Below the pieces are notes generated by a model, which searched no databases, was not told the origin of the DNA, and saw only the letters and a program-made list of their open reading frames with translations. A stretch of 64,000 bases of DNA, from positions 930,001 to 994,000 of the forward strand of contig CAVRQM010000001.1 in assembly GCA_963723455.1 (NCBI GenBank), written 5' to 3'. This stretch comes from CAVRQM01 sp963723455 (lineage in GTDB: Bacteria > Pseudomonadota > Alphaproteobacteria > Acetobacterales > Acetobacteraceae). Below, piece by piece: positions 38,411-46,642 of the stretch. The stretch's first letter is position 1; each line of letters starts with the position of its first letter. Position numbers and translations under genes: made by a program.

Positions 38411-39730
38411 ATGCCCTGGAACAACGGCGGCCCCGAACAACCGAACGGGGCACCGAATCCGTGGGGCACCCCGCCCGGCGATGGCGGCCGCAGGCCCTCG
38501 CCCGACCGCCCGCAGGGGCGGCCGCAAGGACCGCGCGGACCCTGGGGCGCGGGCGGCGTGCCGCCGGAACTGGACGAGCTGATCGGCCGCGCCCAGGGCT
38601 GGCTGCGCGGCGCGCTGCCGTTCGGCGGCGGCGGCGGTCCGCGGCGCGGCGCTGGCGGAGGCGGCGGCGGCGGCCGGTTCTCTGGCCGGCGCGGACTGGC
38701 GCTGCTGCTGGCCATCGTCGTCGTGCTGTGGGCGGCGAGCGGCTTCTACCGGGTCGAGCCGGACCAGCAGGGCGTGGTGCTGCGCTTCGGCGCCTATGTC
38801 CGCTCGACGCTGCCCGGGCTGAACTATCACCTGCCCTGGCCGATCGAGAGCGTGCAGACGCCGGCGGTGACGCGCATCAACCGCGTGGAGATCGGCTATC
38901 GCAGCGGCGGGGCGGCGGCCGAGGCCACCGACCAGGGCCAGGATTCGACCGGCACCGAGGTGTCGCAGGAAGGGCTGATGCTGACCGGCGATGAGAACAT
39001 CATCGACATCAACTTCGCCGTGTTCTGGCGTATCAGCAACGCCGAGAAATACCTGTTCGGCACCCGCAACCCGGATCACGCGGTCAAGCAGGTCGCCGAG
39101 AGCGTGATGCGCGAGGTGATCGGCCGCACGCCGATCCAACCGGCGCTGACCAACGCGCGCGCGCAAATCGAGGAGGCGGTGAAGACCGGCGAGCAGGCGG
39201 TGCTGGACCAGTACGGCAGCGGCATCGAGATCACCCAGGTGCAGCTGCAGAAGGTCGATCCGCCGGCCGACGTGATCGAGAGCTTCCGCGACGTGCAGCG
39301 CGCGAACACCGACGCCGACAGCGCGCGCAACCAGGCCGACGCCTACCGCAACGACATCGTGCCGCGCGCCACCGGCGATGCCGCGGCGATCATCGCCACC
39401 GCCGACGGGCAGCGCCAGGCCGCGGTGGCGCAGGCGCGCGGCGAATCGCAGCGCTTCCTGTCGGTGCTGAAGGCCTATGACGCGGCCAAGCAGGTCACCA
39501 TGCAGAGGCTGTATATCGAGACCATGCAGGATCTGCTGACCCACAGCCCGACGACGGTGGTGGACGACCGGCTGAAGGGCGTCGTGCCGTATCTGCCGCT
39601 GGGCGGCGGCCTGGGCGCCGCAGCGCCGTCGGCCGCCGCACCTGCCGCGGCCCCGACCGCCCCCGCTCCCGCCGCCGCCGCCGCCTCGGCCGCAGCGCCG
39701 CCGGCCGCCGGCGCGGGAGCCTCGCCATGA
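38411..39730 (+). CDS. hflK: FtsH protease modulator HflK
   Basis: SPFH/prohibitin-family membrane protein that with HflC forms a cage around FtsH. A Gly/Pro-rich cytoplasmic N-terminus (GRPQGPRGPWGAGG and GGGGGGGRF) precedes one membrane helix (LALLLAIVVVLWAASGFYRV), then the SPFH domain starting EPDQQGVVLRFGAYVRSTLP and a coiled-coil, ending in an Ala/Pro-rich tail. ATG 38411 is the first residue of the family-typical MPWNNGG start. Its stop overlaps hflC in ATGA. Confidence 0.94.
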   Translation: MPWNNGGPEQPNGAPNPWGTPPGDGGRRPSPDRPQGRPQGPRGPWGAGGVPPELDELIGRAQGWLRGALPFGGGGGPRRGAGGGGGGGRFSGRRGLALLLAIVVVLWAASGFYRVEPDQQGVVLRFGAYVRSTLPGLNYHLPWPIESVQTPAVTRINRVEIGYRSGGAAAEATDQGQDSTGTEVSQEGLMLTGDENIIDINFAVFWRISNAEKYLFGTRNPDHAVKQVAESVMREVIGRTPIQPALTNARAQIEEAVKTGEQAVLDQYGSGIEITQVQLQKVDPPADVIESFRDVQRANTDADSARNQADAYRNDIVPRATGDAAAIIATADGQRQAAVAQARGESQRFLSVLKAYDAAKQVTMQRLYIETMQDLLTHSPTTVVDDRLKGVVPYLPLGGGLGAAAPSAAAPAAAPTAPAPAAAAASAAAPPAAGAGASP

Positions 39731-40632
39731 GGGCCCCGGTGGTGGCGGCGCTGGCCGCCGTCGTGGTCGCCGTGGTGGTGCTGTCCGCCTCGCTGTTCAC
39801 CGTCAACCAGACCGAGCAGGTGCTGCTGACCCAGTTCGGCCGGCCGGTGCGCGTCATCAGCAAGCCGGGCCTGCAGGTGAAGACGCCGTTCGTGCAGACC
39901 GCGATCAGCTTTGACCGCCGCCTGCTCGACCTCGATTTCCCGCCCGAGGAGGTCATTCTGGCCGACCAGCGGCGGCTGGTGGTGGACAGCTTCGCGCGGT
40001 TCCGCATCACCAATCCGCTGCAATACTATCAGGCGGTGGGACCGACCGAGGCCGGCATCCAGGGGCGGCTGACCTCGGTGGCGGAATCGGCGCTGCGGCG
40101 CGTGCTGGGCGAGGAACAGCTGCTGGATGTGCTGTCGTCGCAGCGCGGCCGCATCATGGCGACGATCCGCAAGCAGGTGGAGGCCGAGATGCGCGGCTTC
40201 GGAGTCACCATAGACGACGTGCGCATCCGCCGTGCCGACCTGCCGGCCGGGAACACGCAGGCGATCCTGTCGCGGATGAAAAGCGAGCGCCAGCGCGTCG
40301 CCGCCCAGGCGCGCGCCGAGGGCGCCGGAGCGGCGGCCAAAATTCGCGCCGATGCCGAGCGCGAGCGCACGGTGATCCTGGCCAACGCCAAGGCGACCGC
40401 CGCCAATTTGCGCGGCGAGGGCGAGGCGCAGGCGATCGGCCTGTACGCCGACGCCTATCAGCGCAACGATCACTTCTTCCAGGTGTGGCGCACGCTGCAG
40501 GCCTATCGCGATGCGTTCGCGGCGGGCAATGACCATCTGGTGCTGACGCCCGGCGCTGATTTCCTCCGCTTGCTGACCCAGGCGCCGCAGCCGACGACGC
40601 CTGTCGCCGCCCCCGCCGCCCCCGCCCCATGA
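39727..40632 (+). CDS. hflC: FtsH protease modulator HflC
   Basis: Second SPFH subunit of the HflKC complex. N-terminal helix VVAALAAVVVAVVVLSASLF is followed by TVNQTEQVLLTQFGRPVRVI and the conserved VDDVRIRRADLPAGNTQAI-like stretch (TIDDVRIRRADLPAGN), and the coiled-coil region KSERQRVAAQARAEGAGAAA. The 301 residues end in an Ala/Pro tail. Overlaps hflK by four bases and its stop overlaps a possible ATG of degP, so the three form one operon. Confidence 0.94.
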   Translation: MRAPVVAALAAVVVAVVVLSASLFTVNQTEQVLLTQFGRPVRVISKPGLQVKTPFVQTAISFDRRLLDLDFPPEEVILADQRRLVVDSFARFRITNPLQYYQAVGPTEAGIQGRLTSVAESALRRVLGEEQLLDVLSSQRGRIMATIRKQVEAEMRGFGVTIDDVRIRRADLPAGNTQAILSRMKSERQRVAAQARAEGAGAAAKIRADAERERTVILANAKATAANLRGEGEAQAIGLYADAYQRNDHFFQVWRTLQAYRDAFAAGNDHLVLTPGADFLRLLTQAPQPTTPVAAPAAPAP

Positions 40633-40658
40633 CGCCGCCAAGACGAGAGGGAACCCCG

Positions 40659-42356
40659 ATGCGCAGCCATCCCGCCCTGCCTGCCCGCCCCAGCTTCGTC
40701 CGGCCCGGCGCAATGCGGGCTGCGGCGCTGGCGCTGTCCACCGCGCTGGTCGCGCCGGCGGCGCTGCTGCCGATGACCGCGACGGCGCAGACGGCCCCTG
40801 CGCCGACCACCCCCGCGCTGGCAACGCCTGGGGGCGCCACCGGCGCGGGGCCGGTCAGCTTCGCCGACCTGGCCGCGCGGCTGCTGCCCGGCGTGGTCAA
40901 CATCTCCTCCAGCCAGACCATCACCGCCGAGAACGGCGGCCCGGACGGCGCGCCGGACAACGGCGGGCCTGGCAGCGGCGGCGGGGGCAACGGCGGTGGC
41001 GGCAATGGCGGTCCGGGCAATGGCGGTCCGGGCAATGGGCCGAACTCCGGCCCCGAGATCCCGCAATTCCCGCCCGGCTCGCCGTTCGAGAAGCTGTTTC
41101 GCGATTTCATGAACCGCCATCACCCGGGCATGGACAATCCCGACCAGCCGGCGCGCAAGATGCAAAGCCTCGGCTCGGGCTACATCATCGACCCGGCCGG
41201 CATCGTGGTGACCAACAACCACGTGATCGAGGGCGCCGACGAGATCACGGTGCGCCTGCAGGACGGCACCGAGATGAAGGCCAAGCTGATCGGCACCGAC
41301 ACGCGCACCGACATCGCGGTGCTGCAGGTGCATCCGGCCAAGCCGCTGCCCTCGGTGGCGTTCGGCGACAGCGACAGGAGCCGGGTCGGCGACTGGGTGC
41401 TGGCGATCGGCAACCCGTTCGGGCTGGGCGGCACGGTGACCGCCGGCATCGTCTCGGCGCGCGGGCGCGACATCAACCAGGGCCCGTACGACAACTTCAT
41501 CCAGACCGACGCGCCGATCAACCGCGGCAATTCCGGCGGCCCGCTGTTCAACATGGACGGTCAGGTGATCGGCATGAACACCGCCATCTACTCACCCTCG
41601 GGCGGCTCGATCGGCATCGGCTTCTCGATCCCGTCCGACCTGGTCAAGACCGTGGTGGCGCAGTTGCGCAAATACGGCCATGCGCGGCGCGGCTGGCTGG
41701 GCGTGAAGATCCAGCAGGTGACGCCGGAGATCGCCGAGAGCCTCGGCTTAAAGCAGCCGGGCGGCGCGCTGGTCGCCGGCGTCGAGGACAATGGTCCGGC
41801 CGCCCGCGCGCACATTCAGAACGGCGACGTGGTGCTGAAGTTCGACGGCCAGGACATCAAGGAGATGAAGGTGCTGCCGCGCATCGTGGCCGAGACCGAC
41901 ATCAACAAGCAGGTTGATGTCGATGTCTGGCGCGATGGCCGCATGCAGCACGTCACGGTCACCGTGGGCGAATTGCCGGAGGCCGAGCAGGCCAGCGTCG
42001 CCGCGCCGGAGAAGCCGGCCCAGGCCAAGCCGCTGAACCTGTCCGGCCTGGGCCTGTCGCTGTCGCCGATCACCCAGGATGCGCGCCAGAAATACTCTCT
42101 CGGCCCCGACCAGAAGGGCGTCCTGGTCACCAGCGTCGAGGGCGGCACCACGGCGGCCGATAACGGGCTGAAGGCTGGCGACGTGATCGTGGAGGTGAGC
42201 CAGGAGGATGTCAGCAACCCGCATGACGTGCAGACCCGGGTCGAGCGCGCGCGCCACGACGGCAAGGCGAACGTGCTGGTGCTGGTGCAGAACTCCGACG
42301 GCCTGCGCTGGGTGCCGCTGTCGCTGAAGCCGGACAGCAAGCGTCAGGGGGGCTGA
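40659..42356 (+). CDS. degP: Periplasmic serine protease/chaperone DegP (HtrA, Do family)
   Basis: Envelope quality-control protease. A signal peptide (ALALSTALVAPAALLPMTAT, cleavage near AQT) is followed by the trypsin-like domain with catalytic His188 (TNNHVIEGA), Asp218 (RTDIAVLQV) and Ser292 (NRGNSGGPLF), then two PDZ domains (GWLGVKIQQVTPEIAESLGL and KGVLVTSVEGGTTAADNGLK). An unusual Gly/Asn-rich insert (GGGGNGGGGNGGPGNGG) lies before the protease core in the place of the regulatory loop. ATG 40659 has AGAGGGAAC upstream; ATG 40629, overlapping the hflC stop, is the alternative. Confidence 0.94.
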   Translation: MRSHPALPARPSFVRPGAMRAAALALSTALVAPAALLPMTATAQTAPAPTTPALATPGGATGAGPVSFADLAARLLPGVVNISSSQTITAENGGPDGAPDNGGPGSGGGGNGGGGNGGPGNGGPGNGPNSGPEIPQFPPGSPFEKLFRDFMNRHHPGMDNPDQPARKMQSLGSGYIIDPAGIVVTNNHVIEGADEITVRLQDGTEMKAKLIGTDTRTDIAVLQVHPAKPLPSVAFGDSDRSRVGDWVLAIGNPFGLGGTVTAGIVSARGRDINQGPYDNFIQTDAPINRGNSGGPLFNMDGQVIGMNTAIYSPSGGSIGIGFSIPSDLVKTVVAQLRKYGHARRGWLGVKIQQVTPEIAESLGLKQPGGALVAGVEDNGPAARAHIQNGDVVLKFDGQDIKEMKVLPRIVAETDINKQVDVDVWRDGRMQHVTVTVGELPEAEQASVAAPEKPAQAKPLNLSGLGLSLSPITQDARQKYSLGPDQKGVLVTSVEGGTTAADNGLKAGDVIVEVSQEDVSNPHDVQTRVERARHDGKANVLVLVQNSDGLRWVPLSLKPDSKRQGG

Positions 42357-43219
42357 ACGATCTCGGCGGCGCGATAGCCCTGGACAAACAGCAGAGCGCG
42401 CAGGCCGGCATGGTCCACGCGCGCCCTGGCCGCCGCCGCGACGATCGGCCTGGCCCGGAACGCCACGCCGAGGCCGGCCGCCTGGATCATCGTCAGGTCG
42501 TTGGCCCCGTCGCCCACCGCCAGCGCGTCGGCCAGGCCGAGGCCGCGCGCCGCCGCGACCTCATGCAGGGTGGCCAGCTTGGCCGCGCGGTCCAGGATCG
42601 GCTCGGCCACGGCCCCGGTCAGCCGCGCGCCATCGTCCAGCAGCACGTTGGCGCGGTGCAGGTCGAAGCCGCAGGCCCGCGCCACCCGCCCGGAAAACCA
42701 GGTGAAGCCGCCGGTCACCAGCACCGTGGTCGCGCCATGCGCGCGCATCGTCGCCACCAGCTCGGCGGCGCCGGGCATCAGGCGGGTGGCGCGCCAGGTC
42801 GCCTCCAGCGCCTCCAGGTCCAGCCCGCGCAGCAGCGATACCCGCTCGCGCAGGGCGTCGGCGAAATCGACCTGGCCGTTCATGCTGCGCCGGGTGATCT
42901 CGGCGACCTGCTCGCCGACGCCCGCATACGCGGCCAGTTCGTCCAGCGTCTCGGAGGCGACGATGGTGCTGTCCATGTCCGAAACCAGCAGGCGCTTGCG
43001 CCGCCCCTCGACAGGCGTGGCGATCGCGTCGATCGCCGCGCCCTCGAGCGCGGCCGCGACCCGCGCCGGATCGGGCGGCGCCGCGCAAGCGATGCCGGCG
43101 GCCTCGCCCGGCGAGAGCGCCTCGATCGCGCCGCCGCCGACCGCCTCGCGCACCCGGGCGATGACGGCGGCGGTGAGCGTGGTGGCGTCGCGGTCGGCGA
43201 TCAGGGTCAGGACATGCAT
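42344..43219 (-). CDS. serB: Phosphoserine phosphatase SerB
   Basis: Last step of serine synthesis, dephosphorylating O-phosphoserine. HAD-type catalytic motif I is VSDMDSTIVASETLDELA, motif II is TTVLVTGGFTWFSGRVAR, and motif III/IV is ALAVGDGANDLTMIQAAGLG. A short N-terminal ACT-like segment of about 80 residues precedes it. The last 13 bases overlap the 3' end of degP on the other strand. It diverges from miaA with 38 bp between starts. Confidence 0.93.
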   Translation of the reverse strand: MHVLTLIADRDATTLTAAVIARVREAVGGGAIEALSPGEAAGIACAAPPDPARVAAALEGAAIDAIATPVEGRRKRLLVSDMDSTIVASETLDELAAYAGVGEQVAEITRRSMNGQVDFADALRERVSLLRGLDLEALEATWRATRLMPGAAELVATMRAHGATTVLVTGGFTWFSGRVARACGFDLHRANVLLDDGARLTGAVAEPILDRAAKLATLHEVAAARGLGLADALAVGDGANDLTMIQAAGLGVAFRARPIVAAAARARVDHAGLRALLFVQGYRAAEIVQPP

Positions 43220-43257
43220 GGCCCGGCTATGCGCATTGCCGGGCCGGGCCGCAAGCG

Positions 43258-44229
43258 ATGCCTGACGACGACCCGCCGGCGCTGATCGTCGCCGGCCCGA
43301 CCGCCAGCGGCAAATCGACGCTGGCCCTGATGCTGGCAGAGGCGCTGGGCGGCGCCGTCATCAACGCCGATTCGATGCAGGTCTATGCCGAACTGCGGGT
43401 GCTGACCGCGCGGCCCTCGCCGGCGGACGAGGCGCGCGCGCCGCACCGGCTGTACGGCGTGCGCCCGGCGGCGCAGCCGGGCAGCGTCGCGTGGTGGCGC
43501 GGCGCGGCGCTGGACACGATGCACCAAGCGCGCGCCGCCGGCCGGCTGCCGATCCTGTGCGGCGGGACGGGGATGTATTTTTCGGCGCTGACCGGCGGCC
43601 TGTCCGACATTCCCGACCCCGGCGACATGGCGCGCGCCGAGGCGCGGGCGCTGCTGGCCGCCGAGGGCGCGGCCGCGCTGCACGCGCGGCTGGCCGCCGC
43701 CGACCCACGCACCGCAGCCGCGCTGCGGCCGAGCGACGCGCAACGCGTGGCCCGCGCCTGGGAGGTGCTGGCCGGCACCGGGCACGGCTTGGCCCACTGG
43801 CAGGACCGCGCGGGGCCGCCGGCGGCGTGGCGGTTCGCCGCGGTCCTGCTGGATCCGCCGCGCGCGGCGCTGCGCGCCGCCATTGCCGAGCGACTCGCGG
43901 CGATGCTGGCCGGCGGCGCGCTGGACGAGGTGCGCGGACTGCTCGCCCGCGGGCTTGACCCGGCGCTGCCGGCGATGCGGGCGCATGGCGTGCGCGAGCT
44001 GGCCGGCTATCTGCGCGGCGAGACGACGCTGGCCGAGGCAATGCTGCGCACCGGTCAGGCCACCGGCCAGTACACCCGCCGTCAGGCGACCTGGTTCCGC
44101 CATCGCCGGCTGGCCGACCCCGGCCGCACGCATACGATCCATGCGCGGATTGCGGGTCGGACGCAATTTTCGGAAACAAAGTGGGCCGAAATGCAGCATT
44201 TCATTCGCCGCACGGTTGACGCGCGGTGA
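43258..44229 (+). CDS. miaA: tRNA dimethylallyltransferase MiaA
   Basis: Transfers the dimethylallyl group to A37 of tRNAs reading codons that begin with U; MiaB, also in this window, then methylthiolates it. P-loop IVAGPTASGKSTLALMLAEA, the conserved NADSMQVYAELRVLTARPS and LPILCGGTGMYFSALTGGL, and late TRRQATWFRHR are all present in 323 residues. The stop overlaps a GTG in GTGA where the ilvB frame begins, so ilvB may be translationally coupled. Confidence 0.95.
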   Translation: MPDDDPPALIVAGPTASGKSTLALMLAEALGGAVINADSMQVYAELRVLTARPSPADEARAPHRLYGVRPAAQPGSVAWWRGAALDTMHQARAAGRLPILCGGTGMYFSALTGGLSDIPDPGDMARAEARALLAAEGAAALHARLAAADPRTAAALRPSDAQRVARAWEVLAGTGHGLAHWQDRAGPPAAWRFAAVLLDPPRAALRAAIAERLAAMLAGGALDEVRGLLARGLDPALPAMRAHGVRELAGYLRGETTLAEAMLRTGQATGQYTRRQATWFRHRRLADPGRTHTIHARIAGRTQFSETKWAEMQHFIRRTVDAR

Positions 44230-44252
44230 GGTGCGGGACTATGTGCCTCGGC

Positions 44253-46058
44253 ATGGACACGCACACGCACGCCGCAACGCTGCACCCCGAGACGATGGCC
44301 GGCGCCGAAGTCCTGCTTCGCGCGCTGAAGGATCAGGGAGTCGAGGTGATCTTCGGCTATCCCGGCGGCGCGGTCCTGCCGATCTACGACGCCATCTTCA
44401 ACCAGAACGCGATCCGGCACGTGCTGGTGCGCCACGAGCAGGCGGCGGTGCACGCGGCGGAGGGCTACGCGCGCAGCACCGGGCGGGTCGGCGTGGTGCT
44501 GGTCACCAGCGGGCCGGGGGCGACCAACGCGGTGACCGGGCTGGTCGATGCGCTGATGGACAGCATCCCGGTGGTCTGCCTGACCGGGCAGGTGCCGACG
44601 CACCTGATCGGCAACGATGCGTTCCAGGAGGCCGACACCACCGGCATCACCCGTCCGGCGACCAAGCACAACTACCTGGTCAAGCGCGGCGAGGATCTGG
44701 CGCGCGTGGTGCACGAGGCGTTCTATGTCGCGCGCAGCGGCCGGCCGGGACCGGTGGTGATCGACCTGCCGAAGGACATCCTGATCGGCCGGGCGCCGTA
44801 TGCCGCGCCGGCCCCTGGGCCGCATCGCAGCTACCGGCCGCAGACCCGGCCCGATGCGGGCGCGATCGCCCGCGCCGTGGCGCTGCTGAAGGCGGCGAAG
44901 CGCCCGGTGATCTATACCGGCGGCGGCGTCATCAACGCCGGCGCCGCCGCGTCCGAGGCGCTGATCCGCTTCGTGCGCAAGACCGGGTTTCCCTGCACCA
45001 GCACGCTGATGGGACTGGGCGCGTATCCGTCGAACGACGCGCTGTTCCTGGGGATGCTGGGGATGCACGGGACGTACGAGGCGAACCTCGCGATGCATGG
45101 CTGCGACGTGATGCTGAACGTCGGCGCGCGCTTCGACGACCGGGTGACCGGGCGGCTCAATGCGTTCAGCCCCGGCTCGATCAAGATCCATATCGACATC
45201 GACCCGTCGAGCATCAACAAGAACGTGGCCGTGGATCTGCCGATCGTGGCCGATGCGGGCGCGGCGCTGGAGGCGTTGCTGACGGCATGGGATGCAGACG
45301 AGACCAGGCCGCAGACCGCGCCGTTGGCCGATTGGTGGAGTCGGATCGAGGGCTGGCGCGGGCGGGACTGCCTGAAGTTCACGCAGGCGATGGCGCCTGG
45401 ATCGGTCATCAAGCCGCAATACGCGGTGCGGCGGCTGTACGAGATCACGCGCGAAATCGGGCGCGAGACCTACATCACCACCGAGGTCGGCCAGCATCAG
45501 ATGTGGGCGGCGCAGCATTTCCGCTTCGACCTGCCGAACCGCTGGATGACCAGCGGCGGGCTGGGCACCATGGGCTATGGCCTGCCGGCGGCGATGGGCG
45601 TGCAGGTGGCGCATCCCGACGCGCTGGTGATCGACATCGCCGGAGAGGCCAGCATCCTGATGAACATCCAGGAAATGAGCACGGTCGCGCAGTATCGCCT
45701 GCCGGTGAAGGTGTTCATCCTGAACAACCAGTACATGGGCATGGTGCGCCAGTGGCAGGAGCTGCTGCACGGCGGCCGCTATTCCGAAAGCTACAGCGAA
45801 GCGCTGCCGGATTTCGTCAAGCTGGCCGACGCGTTCCACGGCGAGGGCATGCGCGCGACGCGGGTGGAGGAACTGGACGACGTGATCCGGCGGATGATCG
45901 CCAGCCCGCATCCGGTGATCGCCGACATCGCGGTGGACGAGCGCGAGAACGTCTATCCGATGATCCCGTCCGGCGCGTCGCATGACGACATGCTGCTGGG
46001 CCCGGAACACGAGGCGCACGGCCGGGGGGTCACCGACGAGGGGCTGGTGCTGGTTTGA
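44253..46058 (+). CDS. ilvB: Acetolactate synthase large subunit
   Basis: Thiamine-diphosphate enzyme for the first step of branched-chain amino acid synthesis. The catalytic Glu is in RHEQAAVHAAEGYARST, the N-terminal TPP domain starts at ILR..KDQGVEVIFGYPGGAVL (seen as ALKDQGVEVIFGYPGGA), and the C-terminal TPP motif includes MTSGGLGTMGYGLPAAMG and the DIAGEASILMNIQEMSTV block. ATG 44253 (MDTHTHAATLHPETM) is chosen as the family-like start; GTG 44226 overlapping the miaA stop is possible. Followed by the regulatory subunit after 26 bp. Confidence 0.95.
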   Translation: MDTHTHAATLHPETMAGAEVLLRALKDQGVEVIFGYPGGAVLPIYDAIFNQNAIRHVLVRHEQAAVHAAEGYARSTGRVGVVLVTSGPGATNAVTGLVDALMDSIPVVCLTGQVPTHLIGNDAFQEADTTGITRPATKHNYLVKRGEDLARVVHEAFYVARSGRPGPVVIDLPKDILIGRAPYAAPAPGPHRSYRPQTRPDAGAIARAVALLKAAKRPVIYTGGGVINAGAAASEALIRFVRKTGFPCTSTLMGLGAYPSNDALFLGMLGMHGTYEANLAMHGCDVMLNVGARFDDRVTGRLNAFSPGSIKIHIDIDPSSINKNVAVDLPIVADAGAALEALLTAWDADETRPQTAPLADWWSRIEGWRGRDCLKFTQAMAPGSVIKPQYAVRRLYEITREIGRETYITTEVGQHQMWAAQHFRFDLPNRWMTSGGLGTMGYGLPAAMGVQVAHPDALVIDIAGEASILMNIQEMSTVAQYRLPVKVFILNNQYMGMVRQWQELLHGGRYSESYSEALPDFVKLADAFHGEGMRATRVEELDDVIRRMIASPHPVIADIAVDERENVYPMIPSGASHDDMLLGPEHEAHGRGVTDEGLVLV

Positions 46059-46084
46059 TGCGCGGCGATACGGTCTGAACGGTC

Positions 46085-46597
46085 ATGTCCCAGACCGCCC
46101 AGCGCATTGCCACCATCTCCGTGCTCGTGGAAAACGAGGCCGGCGTGCTGGCCCGCGTCATCGGCCTGTTCTCCGGCCGCGGCTACAACATCGACAGCCT
46201 GACGGTGGCGCCGGTCGAGGACGGCCGCGGCCGCAGCCGCATCAACATCGTCACCAGCGGCACCGACATGATCATCGAGCAGATCAAGGCGCAGCTCGAC
46301 CGGCTGGTGCCGGTGCACCGCGTCGCCGACCTGTCGCTGCAGGGGCCGCACATCGCGCGCGAGATGGCGCTGATGAAGGTGGTGTCCGGCGAGGGCGAGA
46401 AGCGCGCCGAGACGCTGCGCCTGGCCGAGGCGTTCCGCGCGCGGGTGGTCGATGCGACGACGGAAAGCTTCGTGCTGGAGCTGACCGGGGCGACGGACAA
46501 GCTGGACGCGTTCATGGACCTGCTGCGGCCGCTGGGGCTGGCGGAGGTGTCGCGCACCGGGGTGGCGGCGATTGCGCGCGGGACGCGGGTGATCTGA
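46085..46597 (+). CDS. ilvN: Acetolactate synthase small (regulatory) subunit
   Basis: ACT-domain subunit that gives valine feedback control to IlvB. The ACT domain opens with RIATISVLVENEAGVLARVI and GLFSGRGYNIDSLTVAPV, and the C-terminal half contains REMALMKVVSG and FRARVVDATTESFVLELTGA. The 170 residues are usual for the ilvH/ilvN family. The gene ends at the hairpin facing guaA. Confidence 0.94.
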   Translation: MSQTAQRIATISVLVENEAGVLARVIGLFSGRGYNIDSLTVAPVEDGRGRSRINIVTSGTDMIIEQIKAQLDRLVPVHRVADLSLQGPHIAREMALMKVVSGEGEKRAETLRLAEAFRARVVDATTESFVLELTGATDKLDAFMDLLRPLGLAEVSRTGVAAIARGTRVI

Positions 46598-46612
46598 AGC
46601 GCGGGAGGGTGG

Positions 46613-46637
46613 TCCGACATGGCGGCGACATGTCGGA
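46613..46637. terminator. Hairpin between convergent ilvN and guaA
   Basis: TCCGACATG (46613-46621) and CATGTCGGA (46629-46637) form a perfect 9-bp stem with a 7-base loop in the 45-bp gap between the two stops. No T-run; a bidirectional terminator or 3'-end stabiliser is likely. Confidence 0.5.
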
Positions 46638-46642
46638 TCAGG

